Origin: Limnohabitans sp.
Lineage (GTDB): Bacteria; Pseudomonadota; Gammaproteobacteria; Burkholderiales; Burkholderiaceae_C
DNA length: 6,790 bases
Assembly (NCBI GenBank): GCA_024641725.1
Contig: JAHECM010000095.1
Span: forward strand, 1-6,790
Direction: 5' to 3'
In this document: piece after piece, positions 6,346 to 6,790 of the stretch
How positions within the stretch are numbered: the first letter of the stretch is position 1
Layout: the number at the start of each line of letters is the position of its first letter
Notes under the pieces: model-generated
The model's database searches: none
The model's input: the letters and a program-made list of their open reading frames with translations, nothing else
What the model was told of the DNA's origin: nothing
Program-made: the position numbers and the translations under genes

Positions 6346-6567
6346 GTCTCGGGTCACATCGGGATGGGGAAAGCGGGCGAGTTTGCCACAAGCAGCAAAC
6401 CGGTTTTCCGTCTGTTCTCGGGAGGCCTGGGATGTTTCCAAACAAGCGTGCCTGGTGTTCAATGGAACCAAGCCCACGCATCTGGCCTTGGGTCACGAAG
6501 GGCGCCACTGCTTTGAGGGCCGGTTCCACCGCTGAACCAGCCTCGCGCAGAGGCCCACGCCGTCAGT
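6346..6567. other. Intergenic region between the SDR gene and tex
   Basis: These 222 bases hold no supported gene; frames that cross it are antisense or 5' extensions of tex. Near the SDR stop it carries two hairpin-forming sequences. I see no convincing -35/-10 pair for tex on the minus strand: TTGAAC at about 6456-6461 is a fair -35 but lacks a matching -10 at normal distance. A tex promoter may still lie here. Confidence 0.5.
6518..6554 (-). terminator. Two overlapping hairpins after the SDR gene
   Basis: Thirteen bases past the SDR stop (minus strand), GCCTC-TGCGC-GAGGC (6554-6540) can form a 5-bp stem. It is followed directly by GGCTGGTTC, loop AGCGGTG, GAACCGGCC (6542-6518), a 9-bp stem with one G-T wobble. 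They share three bases, so only one can form fully. No T-run follows, so an intrinsic terminator is weakly supported; a 3'-end stabilising or Rho-related structure is as likely. Confidence 0.35.
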
Positions 6568-6790
6568 TCAGCCTTGCGCCATGCCCGCACGCAAGGCTTT
6601 GCGCAGGCCCTCCCCCACTTCGGGGCGTGCGGCAAACGGGTCGGGTGGGTTGTTGCCCATGACGATCGATTCCATCCGGCTTTGCACATTGCCCAGCGCC
6701 TGCGGGTGGCTGTAGATGTAGAACTGGCCTGAAGCGACCGCATCAAAGACTTTTTGCGCCACATCGGCGGCTGACACTTTGCCGCTGCCC
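6568..6790 (-). CDS. Short-chain dehydrogenase/reductase, C-terminal end (5' truncated)
   Basis: These are the last 73 residues of a protein that continues past the right edge of the window; the GTG at 6777 is an internal Val codon in GSGKVSAADVAQKVFDA. The sequence SAADVAQKVFDAVASGQFYI, then YSHPQALGNVQSRMESIV and MGNNPPDPF, matches the C-terminal end of classical SDR oxidoreductases. In these, 'eVA..vfdAi..g.FYI..hp' is followed by a helix carrying R-x-E and an N-P-x-D/P motif. The NAD(P)-binding Gly motif and the Ser-Tyr-Lys catalytic residues are outside the window, so activity and substrate cannot be judged. It is transcribed in the same direction as tex, with 222 bases between them, and probably belongs to a separate unit. 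Confidence 0.72.
   Translation of the reverse strand, partial: GSGKVSAADVAQKVFDAVASGQFYIYSHPQALGNVQSRMESIVMGNNPPDPFAARPEVGEGLRKALRAGMAQG

Noticed and set aside
6346..6477. Upstream extension of tex to an ATG at 6477
   Set aside because: The extra 44 residues do not resemble Tex, whereas the ATG at 6345 starts directly with the family N-terminus.
4549..6516. A 655-codon open frame on the plus strand
   Set aside because: It lies antisense to tex and has low-complexity His/Val/Gln/Gly-rich content typical of the reverse frame of GC-rich coding DNA, with no recognisable domain. Tex is clearly the real gene.

Overview
This is a GC-rich window with densely packed genes. Gene content and protein style (a Tex, TrhO, patatin and TfoX-domain set typical of Betaproteobacteria) suggest a member of the Burkholderiales, probably Comamonadaceae. 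That placement is inferred from protein appearance, not from a marker gene. The window holds five complete protein genes and two that are cut by its edges. No rRNA, tRNA, CRISPR array or transposase gene was seen.

Layout. The left edge (2-352, plus strand) is the C-terminal third of an iron-containing alcohol dehydrogenase. It converges on a run of minus-strand genes filling the rest of the window. In transcription order (right to left) these are: the 3' end of a short-chain dehydrogenase/reductase (6568-6790); a 222-base gap with two overlapping hairpin-forming sequences just after its stop; tex (3976-6345); a 223-base gap with a cluster of REP-like palindromes; a patatin-like phospholipase (2667-3752); trhO (1680-2645); a DUF4886-like SGNH-hydrolase lipoprotein (772-1623); and a small TfoX N-terminal-domain protein (380-775).

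How the genes relate. The four genes downstream of the REP cluster are spaced like one transcription unit: 21 bases between patatin and trhO, 56 bases between trhO and the SGNH gene (with a perfect 7-bp hairpin touching the SGNH ribosome-binding site), and a TTGA stop/start overlap between the SGNH gene and tfoX. Their predicted roles differ: lipid acyl hydrolysis, tRNA wobble-uridine hydroxylation, an envelope SGNH hydrolase and a TfoX-like protein. No shared pathway is evident, so this looks like ordinary housekeeping and accessory co-transcription rather than a dedicated system.

Most notable signals. These are the REP cluster (three copies of a 25-base palindromic unit, two facing each other across a 12-bp tandem repeat and an 11-bp perfect inverted repeat), the TTG/TGA start-stop overlap that revises the TfoX start, and the hairpin abutting the SGNH ribosome-binding site. 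I found no convincing evidence of a novel defence, mobile or biosynthetic system.
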